Assembly (NCBI RefSeq): GCF_002079055.1
Contig: NC_047490.1
Coordinates: 310,001-374,000, forward strand
Source of the DNA: Saccharomyces paradoxus
Taxonomy: Eukaryota > Ascomycota > Saccharomycetes > Saccharomycetales > Saccharomycetaceae
Direction of reading: 5' to 3'
DNA length: 64,000 bases
The position numbers were made by a program, and so were the translations under genes. This document shows positions 53,170 to 64,000 of this stretch, one piece after another. Position 1 is the stretch's first letter. The number at the start of each line of letters is the position of its first letter. The notes under the pieces were generated by a model. The model was not told the DNA's origin, did not search any database, and worked only from the letters and a program-made list of their open reading frames with translations.

Positions 53170-53727
53170 TCATTGGTTTCTTAAAACTTTAGCAATATCA
53201 GTCAAGCAACCGTATTTTTTATTTTTATTTTTACTGCTTGATACAGTACCCCAATCAGTGGCTGTTGATACTCTACCGCTTGCCGTTTCTGATAGTACTT
53301 GTTTGTAAGTTTTCGTTGAATGGCTCATTTCGCCCGTGGTGTAGCTCTGAAATAACTTATGCATATACGATCTAACTTCATCTCTATTATAAGGTTGTCT
53401 ATTTGCCCTTTTAAATTTCTTATTTGTGGATGATCCATTGGCGGTAGAACTGCCCTTTATATTGGCGGGCGGCGCGGTAGATACAATGGCTTTAGCCTTC
53501 CCGTTAGCAGGTTGTACTGCGACAGAGTCATCTTTTCGTGGCTGCTGCTGCTGTTGTTGTTGTTTTGGAAGGGCTTTGGCAGCTGCCTGTGCCCAGCCTG
53601 TTAATTTTGGCTTTTGAGGAAGAATAACAGGTGTTGGGCCATTTGAACTTGGACTTGAAGCAGATAAAGTGGTCTTCAAAGTCGAGGAAGCTCTACCATT
53701 TACACTAGTTGTTGAAGTTGTTGTCAT
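53170..53727 (-). CDS. PBP4: Pbp1-binding protein Pbp4
   Basis: Binds Pbp1 (the yeast ataxin-2 homologue) and is linked to Lsm12 and stress granules; it has no known enzymatic role. From the ATG at 53727 the product is 185 residues, the S. cerevisiae length; the frame opens two codons further at a GTG, which is not used. It is Ser/Thr/Ala/Pro-rich and probably mostly disordered, with a short Gln run (about 56-63, QQQQQQQQ). The better conserved C-terminal half includes NRQPYNRDEVRSYMHKLFQS. Confidence 0.94.
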   Translation of the reverse strand: MTTTSTTSVNGRASSTLKTTLSASSPSSNGPTPVILPQKPKLTGWAQAAAKALPKQQQQQQQPRKDDSVAVQPANGKAKAIVSTAPPANIKGSSTANGSSTNKKFKRANRQPYNRDEVRSYMHKLFQSYTTGEMSHSTKTYKQVLSETASGRVSTATDWGTVSSSKNKNKKYGCLTDIAKVLRNQ

Positions 53728-54147
53728 TTTCACAGTAGATCAAAAGGAAACTGTATCGTAAATAAGTAATAAAGGTAATGTGAACTCGGAAACAAAAAAT
53801 GGACAGATAATTAACAGTGGATAAATGGAAAATTTTAGAAAAAAAAGTTTAAAAAAAATTAGAGTAAAAATATGCACAAGATTATATTATTTGTTATTTC
53901 TTCGTATTTTCTTTCTATTGAGTTTCGTATGTTTGACATATGCCTGGTTATATATATTTTAATGGAATAGTTCTTTTCTCTTTCACCGAATAAAGTAGCG
54001 GTCCATTGATCACTTAGTACGGTCAAGTATATTAGTAGTAGTAATATAAAAAATCTGTCCAAATCATTCATAAAGTCATTTACTTTTTTAAAAAAATAAT
54101 TACAGCTTTTGGGGTCTATATACGATTCTAAAAATGTGTATGGTGGC
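53728..54147. promoter_or_regulatory. PBP4 upstream region and SLC1 3' flank
   Basis: Minus-strand promoter of PBP4, A-rich near 53840-53860. The rest is the SLC1 3' flank. A 70-codon frame on the minus strand (53859-54071) is hydrophobic and Ile-rich, the usual look of AT-rich noise. Confidence 0.35.
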
Positions 54148-55059
54148 TTAATGTATCTTCTTTACGGACGACCCTTCGTTATGTGTATTGACATCGTTGC
54201 TAATGCTAACAGAAGGCACAGGATCATCCTTGATTTTCTTGTTAGCTTTTTCGTCATGCTGAAGAGCAGCGTACTCAATAGCTTGTGGTGGTAGGGTTGT
54301 ATCGTTGACAGCGGGGGAGTAGCCGATTTCCTTCAAAGTTTTAACCATTTGATCTCTAACCTTTTCAGCAAATTCGCCAATTTTTTCCTTTTCTAAATTC
54401 TCAGTTGAAATAGGTTTCAAGATTTTAACAATCATACAGCCCCTGTTGAAGACCCCATATTTAGGACTCACTAAAGTACTGGTATTGGAAACAACCACTG
54501 GAACAATGGGGATCTTGCCCTGTTGTGCCAGATGGAAAGCACCCTTCTTGAAAGGCAACATTGTCAGTTCACTCGTGTAAGACCTGGTACCTTCAGGAAA
54601 AACCCATAGTGCACGCTTGTTTTTCTTAACACTTTCCAAACCTTTATTCAGGGTTTCGATGGCTTCTTGCCTTTTAGATCTGTCTAAGAAATATGTACCA
54701 CTCAAAGCCATGAACCAGCCCAGAAACGGGACGTACTTCAAAGACTTTTTGGCAGTAACCGTGCAACCAGGGGGGAAAATCCTACCTAACATGAAGATAT
54801 CCAAGGTGGATTGATGATTGGCAATCATAATATATGGCTTCTTGACCAAATTCTCCTCGCCCACGACCTTGACGTCAAGGCCGAGCATCAATTTCATGAC
54901 ATGGTAAAAACAACGCGCAGTAATCCACTGTGCCAAATGTTGCTTACCAATTAACGTGCAAAGGATAGAGGCGATTACACCGTAAAGGCCACAGCCTGCA
55001 AGCGCCAGTACGACCAACACGGACCTCAAGTAATACAAGAACCTGCCTATCACACTCAT
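54148..55059 (-). CDS. SLC1: 1-acyl-sn-glycerol-3-phosphate acyltransferase
   Basis: Makes phosphatidic acid from lysophosphatidic acid, in ER and lipid droplets; a central step in phospholipid and triacylglycerol synthesis. From the ATG at 55059 the product is 303 residues, the known length; the frame extends 12 codons upstream only through a non-ATG triplet. An N-terminal membrane span covers about 10-35. The acyltransferase motif NHQSTLD (81-87) holds the catalytic His82 and Asp87, and the EGTR motif is in FPEGTRS (154-160). The C-terminal 60 residues are polar. Confidence 0.97.
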   Translation of the reverse strand: MSVIGRFLYYLRSVLVVLALAGCGLYGVIASILCTLIGKQHLAQWITARCFYHVMKLMLGLDVKVVGEENLVKKPYIMIANHQSTLDIFMLGRIFPPGCTVTAKKSLKYVPFLGWFMALSGTYFLDRSKRQEAIETLNKGLESVKKNKRALWVFPEGTRSYTSELTMLPFKKGAFHLAQQGKIPIVPVVVSNTSTLVSPKYGVFNRGCMIVKILKPISTENLEKEKIGEFAEKVRDQMVKTLKEIGYSPAVNDTTLPPQAIEYAALQHDEKANKKIKDDPVPSVSISNDVNTHNEGSSVKKIH

Positions 55060-55425
55060 TTCTTTTTTTTGCTCGAATTTACTTACGGAGGGCAACTACT
55101 AGACGTCTCCACTTGAGATTTCTTTCTTTACCTTGAGCCCTTCCTAATATAAGCCTTTGAACACCATACCATATCCTCAACAAAACAAAGGAAGTACAAT
55201 TAATATCATCGTGCACGAGAACCACCTCGTGACCGTGAAAAATTTTTCGTCTTCGCTTCAGTGTAGCGTTCAGCCCAGCCTCATCGCAATATCTTAAAAT
55301 TTTTAAACTGGAACCAGATCAAAAGCACTGAATCGCATCTCATCGCTATAGTGTCTTTTTTTCTTTTTCCAAAAATGGATTCTGTTTGGTTCTACTGGAA
55401 CTGAAGTAGCATTTGCAAAGAAGTA
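55060..55425. promoter_or_regulatory. Divergent SLC1/LHP1 promoter
   Basis: Shared 366-base region. A CATCGTGCACG stretch (55208-55218) is not an inositol-choline UAS in its strict form, although SLC1 makes phospholipids. A T-rich tract (55353-55371) precedes LHP1. Confidence 0.35.
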
Positions 55426-56253
55426 ATGTCTGAAACACCACAACAAGAGCAACAAGAGAAACCACAATCAAGACGTAATTCATTTGCCGTGATTGAATTT
55501 ACTCCAGAAGTCCTAGATAGATGTTTGAAGCAAGTGGAGTTCTACTTTTCTGAATTCAACTTTCCATATGACAGGTTCTTGCGCACAACTGCGGAAAAAA
55601 ACGACGGCTGGGTCCCTATTAGCACCATCGCCACATTCAATCGTATGAAGAAATATAGACCAGTGGATAAGGTTATCGAAGCATTACGTAGTTCTGAAAT
55701 TTTGGAGGTATCTGCTGACGGGGAGAACGTCAAGAGACGTGTTCCATTGGACCTTACTGCTGCCAGAAATGCTAGAATTGAGCAAAACCAAAGAACTTTG
55801 GCTGTAATGAATTTCCCACATGAGGACGTTGAAGCTTCTCAAATTCCTGAATTACAGGAGAGCTTGGAAGCCTTTTTCAAAAAATTAGGTGAAATCAATC
55901 AAGTGCGTTTGAGAAGAGATCACAAAAACAAGAAATTTAATGGTACGGTCTTGGTGGAATTTAAGACAATTCCAGAATGTGAAGCTTTTTTGAAGTCATA
56001 TTCTAATGACGATGAGTCCAACGAAATTTTGTCCTACGAAGGTAAGAAACTGAGTGTTTTAACGAAGAAACAGTTTGACTTACAAAGGGAAGCCTCGAAA
56101 TCCAAAAACTTTAGTGGTAGATCAAGATCCTTTAACAGTCACAAAAAGAAAAACTTGCCTAAATTTTCCAAAAACAAGAAGAAAAACGACAAGGAAGAAT
56201 CCAAAGAGGACTCCTCTGCCATTGCCGATGACGATGAGGAGCACAAGGAATGA
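55426..56253 (+). CDS. LHP1: La protein homologue
   Basis: Binds the 3' UUU-OH ends of new Pol III transcripts, stabilising pre-tRNAs and guiding endonucleolytic maturation in the nucleus. The 275 residues match the known length. The La motif is about 28-115 ([40 protein letters not shown]). The RRM covers about 125-215. A basic tail (about 220-262, [14 protein letters not shown]) is followed by an acidic end (ADDDEEHKE). The ATG at 55426 gives [12 protein letters not shown]. Confidence 0.97.
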   Translation: MSETPQQEQQEKPQSRRNSFAVIEFTPEVLDRCLKQVEFYFSEFNFPYDRFLRTTAEKNDGWVPISTIATFNRMKKYRPVDKVIEALRSSEILEVSADGENVKRRVPLDLTAARNARIEQNQRTLAVMNFPHEDVEASQIPELQESLEAFFKKLGEINQVRLRRDHKNKKFNGTVLVEFKTIPECEAFLKSYSNDDESNEILSYEGKKLSVLTKKQFDLQREASKSKNFSGRSRSFNSHKKKNLPKFSKNKKKNDKEESKEDSSAIADDDEEHKE

Positions 56254-56551
56254 TTCTTGTGTTTTTTCTGGTTCTCGTATCTCATTATCATAGCATACTA
56301 AGAGTATATGTACTAACATATGTACTAAATGGAAACACAAATATGAATTACAACTAATACTATATTATTATTATTATCACATATTATTTATTACCTTTTT
56401 TTTGTTAATATTAAAATTACATTTGCTCTGTGAGAAAAATGGAAAACAGCTTATCCATCTAAAAAAAAAAAAAAAATCAAGCAGAAAGAATACGAATGAA
56501 TATAAAAGTTGGGTTGTCCATGTTCATTGAATTTGTTTTTTTATTATTTCA
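56254..56551. other. Convergent LHP1/KNH1 3' flanks with A16 run
   Basis: AT-rich, with (ATT)n-like repeats (56362-56390) and a pure run of 16 A at 56461-56476. A minus-strand frame over the LHP1 end (56122-56340) corresponds to the place where a dubious ORF is listed in S. cerevisiae and is not called. Confidence 0.5.
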
Positions 56552-57358
56552 TTATTTGTTCCTCAAAGCATTGACTTTTCTTGCGGTTAAAGAGAGTCGC
56601 TTGCGTGGATTATACCAACCGCCATTATCAGCCGGCATAGGAGCCGGAGTAGCAAAGTTACTATCTGCTGTAATTATGTATGACCACCCCGGCGTTACAG
56701 TGGTATGTTGGTCAACGGAGTTTCTTAGAGTGTAGTAATATGTTACCTCACTGGTGGCGTACTTCCTCTTCCATGTCTTTGCCGTTACCTTTGTAGCTGG
56801 TTGAAGTTGCATGGGAGCATATTTTACAACACCTGTTTGTAAATTATAGGGAACGGTGAAACTCTTCGAATCGATCGTAGCACCCAGATCCCCAGTGGTA
56901 ATTCTTGTTTGTGCTTCCGGTGCAATGGTTATCATACTCGGATTAGCTGCCTTTGCACCAATCATCCCTTTTAGTTTAAACCTATTGGTGTAGTGAATGG
57001 AATAACCAATAGCTGTTTGTGCAAAGACTTGTATAAAATAAAAACCGTCTGTCCCAACAGTGTTCTCTATGATTGCATTGAACTCGTTGTTCGTCAAATC
57101 GCTCGCAGTGAGTGTTTGAAGAGTAGCCATTGCTTCGATCATGGCGTTGGTGCCCGAACACAGAGTAAACGTATATCTGATAAAGTCTTTCTCCTGTGGG
57201 GTGCTATCTGTATGCATCCATTTCACTTTGATGGTAGCCTGACTTGAACTGGATAAGTCATAAACAGAGCTAGGTACTGGAGCTACAATAGCCACATCAC
57301 AATATACTGTTCGGAACGCTACCAAACAAAATAGTGCTAAGAATGATACTATCTGCAT
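56552..57358 (-). CDS. KNH1: KRE9 homologue for beta-1,6-glucan synthesis
   Basis: Secreted O-glycoprotein needed, redundantly with Kre9, for cell-wall beta-1,6-glucan. The 268 residues match the known length. A cleavable signal peptide covers about 1-20 (MQIVSFLALFCLVAFRTVYC) with cleavage before DVAIVAP. The Ser/Thr-rich body carries the Kre9/Knh1 family domain, including the C-terminal ITADSNFATPAPMPADNGGW and a basic end RKRLSLTARKVNAL. There is no GPI signal. The ATG at 57358 is directly at the signal peptide. Confidence 0.95.
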   Translation of the reverse strand: MQIVSFLALFCLVAFRTVYCDVAIVAPVPSSVYDLSSSSQATIKVKWMHTDSTPQEKDFIRYTFTLCSGTNAMIEAMATLQTLTASDLTNNEFNAIIENTVGTDGFYFIQVFAQTAIGYSIHYTNRFKLKGMIGAKAANPSMITIAPEAQTRITTGDLGATIDSKSFTVPYNLQTGVVKYAPMQLQPATKVTAKTWKRKYATSEVTYYYTLRNSVDQHTTVTPGWSYIITADSNFATPAPMPADNGGWYNPRKRLSLTARKVNALRNK

Positions 57359-58229
57359 ACGTTCTACGTAGTCGATTTTTTATTATTATTATATCTCTCG
57401 CTGGGTTTGCAACCTCTTTTGAAGCGAACGTAATTATATTGTATACTTTACTTTTACTCTTGTGTGAGCTTCATTAATGAATTTTATAATTTTATGTAAG
57501 TAAGTATCTCATGTAATTGTACATGAACAAGCAGATAATGTCCCTTACATGTTCGTGCTTTCGAAAAAGAAAGGGAAAAATTGATTAAAAGGAAATGTGC
57601 TTTCTGTTGGAGTAAGTCAACAATATGATGAGGAAGAATAGAAAGCCGCAAAGACTGGATTTACGCAATGGGCCACGTTCTCATGTGAAAAAAAGAAGTG
57701 CTGTTTCGATGGTTCGCGACCCTTTCAAGGGACTCGCCGCGATGCAAAGAAAAAAAAAGATAACGTGGGGGCAGTTAAAAAAAGGCGAATCGATAATGAG
57801 TCCAATACTTGAGCCCGACGGGCTTATAATCCGATTTGGGCCCAGACTTGTACAGCAGAAATAGGACAAGAAACTAAACGATCGGAAAGCCGGCAAATAA
57901 CTCAGGTGTTTCATCACTAACATAACATATCTGCAAACGGCTGATGCAGGTTTCAACGCCCTTCTGCTAAAATGCAAGAAAAAAACGCCTCACACTAGCT
58001 TTCTATCATTAGTGGTGGTTGATTCTTCATCTTATGCCTAAAAAAAGGAAAGACGAAAAACACATACGGAACAAAAGCGTCCAAGAATTTAATAGTGTAG
58101 CGCAGCGTAACGATGAGCTACGCAAAATGATGTTTATTATTGGAGCATAAATAAATAAAAGTATATGTATGTGAGTATGTATGAGTGAGTGAGCGTCCGT
58201 TGGCATACTTGAGAGAGTGGCTCTTGGTT
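57359..58229. promoter_or_regulatory. KNH1 upstream region and STP4 3' flank
   Basis: An 871-base gap. The KNH1 promoter lies at 57359 upward, with TTATTATTATTATATC next to the ATG. A 79-codon ATG frame (57625-57864) lies in it on the plus strand (separate entry). The part near 58140-58229 is the STP4 3' flank with GTATGTATGTGAGT-like repeats. Confidence 0.4.
57625..57864 (+). CDS. Unassigned 79-residue basic open frame (doubtful)
   Basis: ATG frame giving MMRKNRKPQRLDLRNGPRS and ending RFGPRLVQQK. It is strongly basic and contains two short A runs. I recognise no family, and no gene is known at this place in S. cerevisiae as far as I recall. The segment is less AT-rich than its flanks, which alone could keep the frame open. 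A minus-strand frame overlaps it (57681-57977). Confidence 0.18.
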   Translation: MMRKNRKPQRLDLRNGPRSHVKKRSAVSMVRDPFKGLAAMQRKKKITWGQLKKGESIMSPILEPDGLIIRFGPRLVQQK

Positions 58230-59699
58230 TTAATGGTATGCGTAGCCACATCCTTTCCCTACGTGCTTGTTTAGCCAGACGTCGACATTAGGAAATTGCA
58301 GCCCACAATGCTTGCACTTTCCCGGCACAATACTTCTATCTTCTTTTTTAGTTTTGGGCGGGTACTCAAAATGCAAAGCCTTCAGGTGATTCTTGAAAGT
58401 ATCACAGCGCGAAAAGACGCCCGTTTGATGGCAATTTATTGGCTCAAAATAGAGCGATCTAGACTTGTGCGGATACACCTCCATGTCCAAATTGATCAGA
58501 GTAGAATTGTAAGGACATTTGAATGCACCTTTAATCTTGTATAGTGATTTTAATTGGTTTTTTTTCAGTAGTTTTGTTTCCTCGGAAGAGGATGGAGCAG
58601 TCAGTTTATCGTTTGAGTCGTCACCGTCGCTGTTTGCGGAGGTGCGGGCGGTGGCATCTGCATCGTCAGCTCCGCTATTGCTGTCGGACTCTCTTGCATA
58701 TATCTGCATAAATTCATCCTTCCAATGGCGCTTTTTGTGCCTTATCAGATCATTGTTTCTGGCAAAGCCGCGTTGGCAGATGGGGCACTTATGCGGTCTG
58801 TCCTCAGGAGTTAAATGAGTGGATTTATGAGTAGATAAATTGGCGTAGAAGTTGTGGCAAATAGGACACTCCTTTTTCTTTCTTTGCTTCGTTATTTTGG
58901 CAGAATCTTTTAGGGACGATGAATACTTGCTTGTATGTTCGTTATTCAATGGAGAATGAATAGACGGTAGGGCAGAGGCGCTACTGCTATTGAGTTGCTG
59001 TTGCTGTTGTTGTTTGACGACCAATGGTGGGAATCCACCAACTGGTAGACTGGATACTGATTTTGACCTCGGTACGTTGTCCACTGTAGTTGGCAATATA
59101 TTCTGGTGCTGAGTTGGTGGCGAGGGCGTGATTGTCTTGATGCCTGTCGTATTGTTGGGGTTACAAAATGCGAGGTCATGTCTGTGATGATCCAGTACTG
59201 TCCTTGGAACGGGTGATGTGAAATTGGCATGTAAGGAGTTTGATCTGCCATTGAACTCTCTTTCTGCGACGGTGATTAAGTTGGTGAACGAGGATATGGG
59301 TGGCAAAATGACATGACTCGAGCTGTTGGAAGACAGCGGTGTAGGGGAAAGACTATGAGCGAAGTAAAATTTGGAATTAGGTGCCAAGGTCGTATTGTCT
59401 GTAGGCGAACTCGTAATAGACTGACATGCAGATGAGTTATAAGAAGAGTATGATGTAGTCAATGGTGGGGGTGGAGGCGAGTTCAATGCAGAACTGAGGG
59501 TCGAACGTGAAGACGACGTAGTACTGGACAATAATGGCAGAGATGGATCTATCAAATGGTGGATGGTGCCGTTGGGCGAAGCAGTTGGATTTGGCATTTT
59601 ATCTGGATTATCTATAAAGGGAGGGTTCCTTCGTAAAGACATCGTCTCATGGGACATTATTGAGTCTATGCTTGATGCAAAAGATGGTGATACCGGCAT
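58230..59699 (-). CDS. STP4: C2H2 zinc-finger protein Stp4
   Basis: Member of the STP family (with Stp1-Stp3) of C2H2 transcription factors; the role of Stp4 itself is little known. From the ATG at 59699 (MPVSPSFASSIDSIM) the product is 489 residues, against 490 in S. cerevisiae; the open frame four codons further starts with TTG. The N-terminal 270 residues are Ser/Pro/Thr/Asn-rich with a short Gln run. Zinc fingers are at about 278-296 (CPICHNFYANLSTHKSTH) and 305-327 (CPICQRGFARNNDLIRHKKR). Two further Cys/His-rich segments lie near the C-terminus (CHQTGVFSRCDTFKNH and CKHCGLQF). Confidence 0.95.
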   Translation of the reverse strand: MPVSPSFASSIDSIMSHETMSLRRNPPFIDNPDKMPNPTASPNGTIHHLIDPSLPLLSSTTSSSRSTLSSALNSPPPPPLTTSYSSYNSSACQSITSSPTDNTTLAPNSKFYFAHSLSPTPLSSNSSSHVILPPISSFTNLITVAEREFNGRSNSLHANFTSPVPRTVLDHHRHDLAFCNPNNTTGIKTITPSPPTQHQNILPTTVDNVPRSKSVSSLPVGGFPPLVVKQQQQQQLNSSSASALPSIHSPLNNEHTSKYSSSLKDSAKITKQRKKKECPICHNFYANLSTHKSTHLTPEDRPHKCPICQRGFARNNDLIRHKKRHWKDEFMQIYARESDSNSGADDADATARTSANSDGDDSNDKLTAPSSSEETKLLKKNQLKSLYKIKGAFKCPYNSTLINLDMEVYPHKSRSLYFEPINCHQTGVFSRCDTFKNHLKALHFEYPPKTKKEDRSIVPGKCKHCGLQFPNVDVWLNKHVGKGCGYAYH

Positions 59700-61253
59700 A
59701 GGGGAAACCAAAGAAAGAAAATAACAAATATTGCAAGCGCTCCAGTGTTACAACTACTACAAATTGAGGAAAGAGATTGACAAGAATTAGACATCCTAAC
59801 TACAGAGCGCCGAATTTCGTTTATATTTTTCATCTCCAGTTAGAATATATATATACAAATGTATAAAGACGGAAATATGCGCTTTTGAGAAACAGGCAGA
59901 ATAAAGAACGCACTTATGCAGCTTTAACTTTTAAGAAATGGTGCTTTTTTTTTCGCCCTCTGTTCCTCTGCGGATGGGAGCTATCAGCAGTAGAAAACAA
60001 AAGGAAACGAAGAAAAAAAATTGAAAGAGGTAAAAGTAAAATAGCGAGGAGGGCATTACGTACATACAATCGGTTTAAGTAACCATACCACTAACAATGC
60101 CCCTAGCAAGCGACAATCTAGATATCTTTGGGAGTTAGCCACGGGCCGTAAGGGAAGGAAAAGACCAATTCAGCAATAAGCGCATGGGGTTTTCCGACAG
60201 CCACTACCAAATTGTGTGACAGCCAAGCGAGAATCAATGCGGCTATTAGAGATCTGTTTTTTTTCTATACTAAGACTCGACGAGGCCAACGAAAGAAGAA
60301 GTAAAAATTCGGGATTCCCAATTCAGGTCATATCCGGCAAGACATTCCCGGATTTTATTTTCCTCAATGTGCTCGTGTTAAGTGTCGGCCCGGAACTTGA
60401 TTTCCCCCCCGGACTAATTAGAAGTTCCGGGAACGCGTGCAAGCCGTCCCGCGCGTGGAAGGCTAGAAAGCAGCCGGAGGAAAAAAAATAACGCAAACGT
60501 GGGCTCCGCTTCCCCTGTGCGGCAACGTCGTGCCTCCCCACCATTTGCCTCCTATGCGGCCATTGCGTGTGGTGTTTTTCTTTCTGCTCTTGTCACTGAT
60601 TTTAACTACCGCGGGGTTAGACTAACAAGCAAATTGCAAAGCCGCGGCGGTTCCCGGAAAAAAAAGGAAGGTCACATTAATGGTAACTGTGAAAAGTAGG
60701 AAGACGCAGGGGAAATGAAAAAGAAATCAAATTAAAAGAAATCAAAAAAAAAAAAAATAAAAAAAAGAAATCAAAAAAAGGGGCGGGAATACACAGCCGC
60801 GGGTAACGTGGAGTGGCGCGAGCGGTCTTCTCGTGTTAAGTGATTATCAACTTTTCTGCGGGTAATAAGTTTTGAGAAGACCCGTTGTAATTTTTTCTTC
60901 TCTCGCTCTCGCTCTCTTTCTCTCTTCGCTCATGGGAGCGGTAAAAAAAACATCCATCGAGTCGAAGCCCAGCAAAATTTAAAAAATTATGGCCTTCAGT
61001 GAAAACCCAGTGATGCTTGCATACTATCTAATGAAGCATTGAAGAGTTACAGACGGTAGATAAAAAAAGGAAAGGAGCAATACAGTACGTTGTTGCCACA
61101 CTATCATAACCATACAGATAAAGGAATTCTGCACATACAGCCCCTCTTTCTCTCCCTATTACATCTTTCAATCCCCTCCTCGCTCTTTTTAGATCCGACA
61201 TCAAAAGGTGAAATACCATTCAAGCTCAAGATATAATAAAAGGAACATTAACA
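59700..61253. promoter_or_regulatory. Long divergent STP4/SIT4 promoter region
   Basis: A 1.55-kb region between two start codons. At 60340-60560 it is GC-rich for yeast, with CCGG clusters, a near-palindromic GTTCCGGGAAC (60424-60434) overlapping an MCB-like ACGCGT (60433-60438). A poly(dA) block (60743-60778) about 480 bases upstream of SIT4 and a CTCGCTCTCGCTCTC pyrimidine tract (60902-60924) would disfavour nucleosomes. Short frames here (such as 60216-60491) are not supported. Confidence 0.5.
60743..60778 (+). repeat. Poly(dA) tract
   Basis: Thirteen-plus A, a T, eight A, then GAAATC and seven A. Such tracts exclude nucleosomes in yeast promoters. Confidence 0.8.
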
Positions 61254-62189
61254 ATGGTATCCAGAGGCCCAGACGAATGGCTTGAAACAATCAAAAAATG
61301 TCAGGCGCTAACTGAAAATGAAATGAAACAACTATGTGAAATGGTGAAAGAACTTCTGATGGAGGAGAGTAACATTCAGCCCGTACAGACCCCTGTTACA
61401 GTATGCGGAGACATCCACGGCCAATTTCATGACTTGCTAGAGCTATTCCGTACTGCAGGCGGCTTCCCTGACGATATAAACTACATTTTTTTGGGTGATT
61501 ACGTGGATCGTGGCTACTATAGTTTGGAAACTTTCACGCTTTTAATGTGTTTGAAAGTCAAGTACCCAGCGAAGATAACTTTGGTTAGAGGAAACCATGA
61601 GTCCAGGCAAATTACTCAAGTTTACGGGTTCTACGAAGAATGCCTGAATAAATACGGATCCACCACCGTATGGAAGTATTGCTGCCAGGTTTTTGATTTT
61701 CTGACGCTGGCCGCTATAATTGACGGTAAGATCTTGTGTGTCCACGGTGGGTTGTCTCCCGAGATTAGAATGCTCGATCAAATCAGAGTCTTGTCAAGAG
61801 CTCAAGAAGTGCCCCACGAGGGCGGATTCTCCGACCTGCTTTGGTCAGACCCCGACAATGTAGAGGCTTGGCAAGTTTCTCCTCGTGGTGCAGGATGGCT
61901 CTTCGGGAGCAAAGTTGCCAGAGAGTTTAACCATGTGAATGGGCTGAATCTTATTGCCCGTGCTCACCAACTGGTGATGGAAGGGTTCAAATACCATTTT
62001 CCTGAAAAGGATGTTGTCACCGTGTGGTCCGCACCAAATTACTGTTATAGATGTGGTAATGTCGCAAGTGTAATGAAGGTCGATGATGATTTGGAACCTA
62101 CTTTCAAGATTTTCTCCGCTGTCCCCGATGATTACATAAGAGAATCAACGGCAAACCATAATAATCAAAGAGCCGGCTACTTCTTGTAA
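61254..62189 (+). CDS. SIT4: PP2A-like (PP6-type) Ser/Thr phosphatase Sit4
   Basis: Catalytic subunit acting with SAP proteins and Tap42 in G1 progression, TORC1 signalling and tRNA modification control (Elongator). The 311 residues equal the known length. Metal and catalytic motifs are all present: [10 protein letters not shown] (about 52-61), [12 protein letters not shown] (about 80-91), RGNHESRQ (about 113-120) and later HGGLSPE and [10 protein letters not shown]. The C-terminus YFL is the carboxymethylated tail typical of PP2A-group enzymes. Near-identical to S. cerevisiae. Confidence 0.98.
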   Translation: MVSRGPDEWLETIKKCQALTENEMKQLCEMVKELLMEESNIQPVQTPVTVCGDIHGQFHDLLELFRTAGGFPDDINYIFLGDYVDRGYYSLETFTLLMCLKVKYPAKITLVRGNHESRQITQVYGFYEECLNKYGSTTVWKYCCQVFDFLTLAAIIDGKILCVHGGLSPEIRMLDQIRVLSRAQEVPHEGGFSDLLWSDPDNVEAWQVSPRGAGWLFGSKVAREFNHVNGLNLIARAHQLVMEGFKYHFPEKDVVTVWSAPNYCYRCGNVASVMKVDDDLEPTFKIFSAVPDDYIRESTANHNNQRAGYFL

Positions 62190-63990
<1,801 letters not shown>

Positions 63991-64000
63991 TTTTTCTCAA

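Noticed and set aside
53728-53733. Two-codon longer PBP4 and four-codon longer STP4 (59700-59711) and twelve-codon longer SLC1 (55060-55095)
   Set aside because: The longer frames start with GTG or TTG; the internal ATGs give the lengths known for these proteins.

Overview
This window is nuclear DNA of a budding yeast of the Saccharomyces sensu stricto group. It carries, in unbroken order, the block known in S. cerevisiae as the left arm of chromosome IV from RPL13A (YDL082W) to MRP10 (YDL045W-A). Introns use GTATGT or GTAAGT donors and TACTAAC branch sites, one tRNA carries an intron, and the LTR remnants are of Ty type. Proteins align end to end with my memory of the S. cerevisiae versions but are not identical: ribosomal proteins and the COX9, IDP1 and UBC9 products are almost unchanged, Mbp1, Npc2 and Mrk1 look roughly 92-95 percent identical, and Pex19 clearly less. 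That points to a sibling species (S. paradoxus, S. mikatae or S. jurei) rather than S. cerevisiae itself. These figures are recalled, not computed, and the species is left open.

Layout: 1-8 kb holds the 3' part of RPL13A, RPP1A, THI3, the spliced kinase gene MRK1 and peroxisomal MDH3. 8-24 kb holds VAM6, RXT3, spliced RPL31A, the C/D snoRNA snR63, BRE1, AHK1, YET3 and BDF2. 24-36 kb holds CBS1, tiny COX9, IDP1, PEX19, spliced UBC9, SYO1, RPS29B, TSR1 and RAD59. 36-48 kb holds the long coiled-coil gene USO1, YDL057W, MBP1 and PSA1. A 3-kb stretch without a confident gene follows (48.0-51.06 kb); its right end is a graveyard of nested Ty LTR fossils against tRNA-Lys(UUU). 51-64 kb holds MCH1, PBP4, SLC1, LHP1, KNH1, STP4, SIT4, NPC2 and MRP10.

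Themes: ribosomal proteins (RPL13A, RPP1A, RPL31A, RPS29B, mitochondrial MRP10) and ribosome-assembly factors (SYO1, TSR1, snR63) recur, with Rap1-like sites before RPL31A and RPS29B and PAC/RRPE elements before SYO1 and TSR1. Chromatin and transcription genes (BRE1, BDF2, RXT3, MBP1, STP4), membrane traffic (VAM6, USO1, YET3), peroxisome (MDH3, PEX19), mitochondrion (CBS1, COX9, IDP1) and cell wall (PSA1, KNH1) are interleaved, as is normal in yeast; there are no operons.

I found no undescribed multi-gene system. The points most worth checking are the nested LTR fossils at the tRNA, a THI3 reading-frame change at its 3' end, a pure GAGAT repeat that forms the PAC element before SYO1, the long PSA1 upstream region with SCB/MCB sites, the MBP1 polyglutamine expansion, and small unassigned ORFs at 14808-15209, 49754-49930 and 57625-57864.
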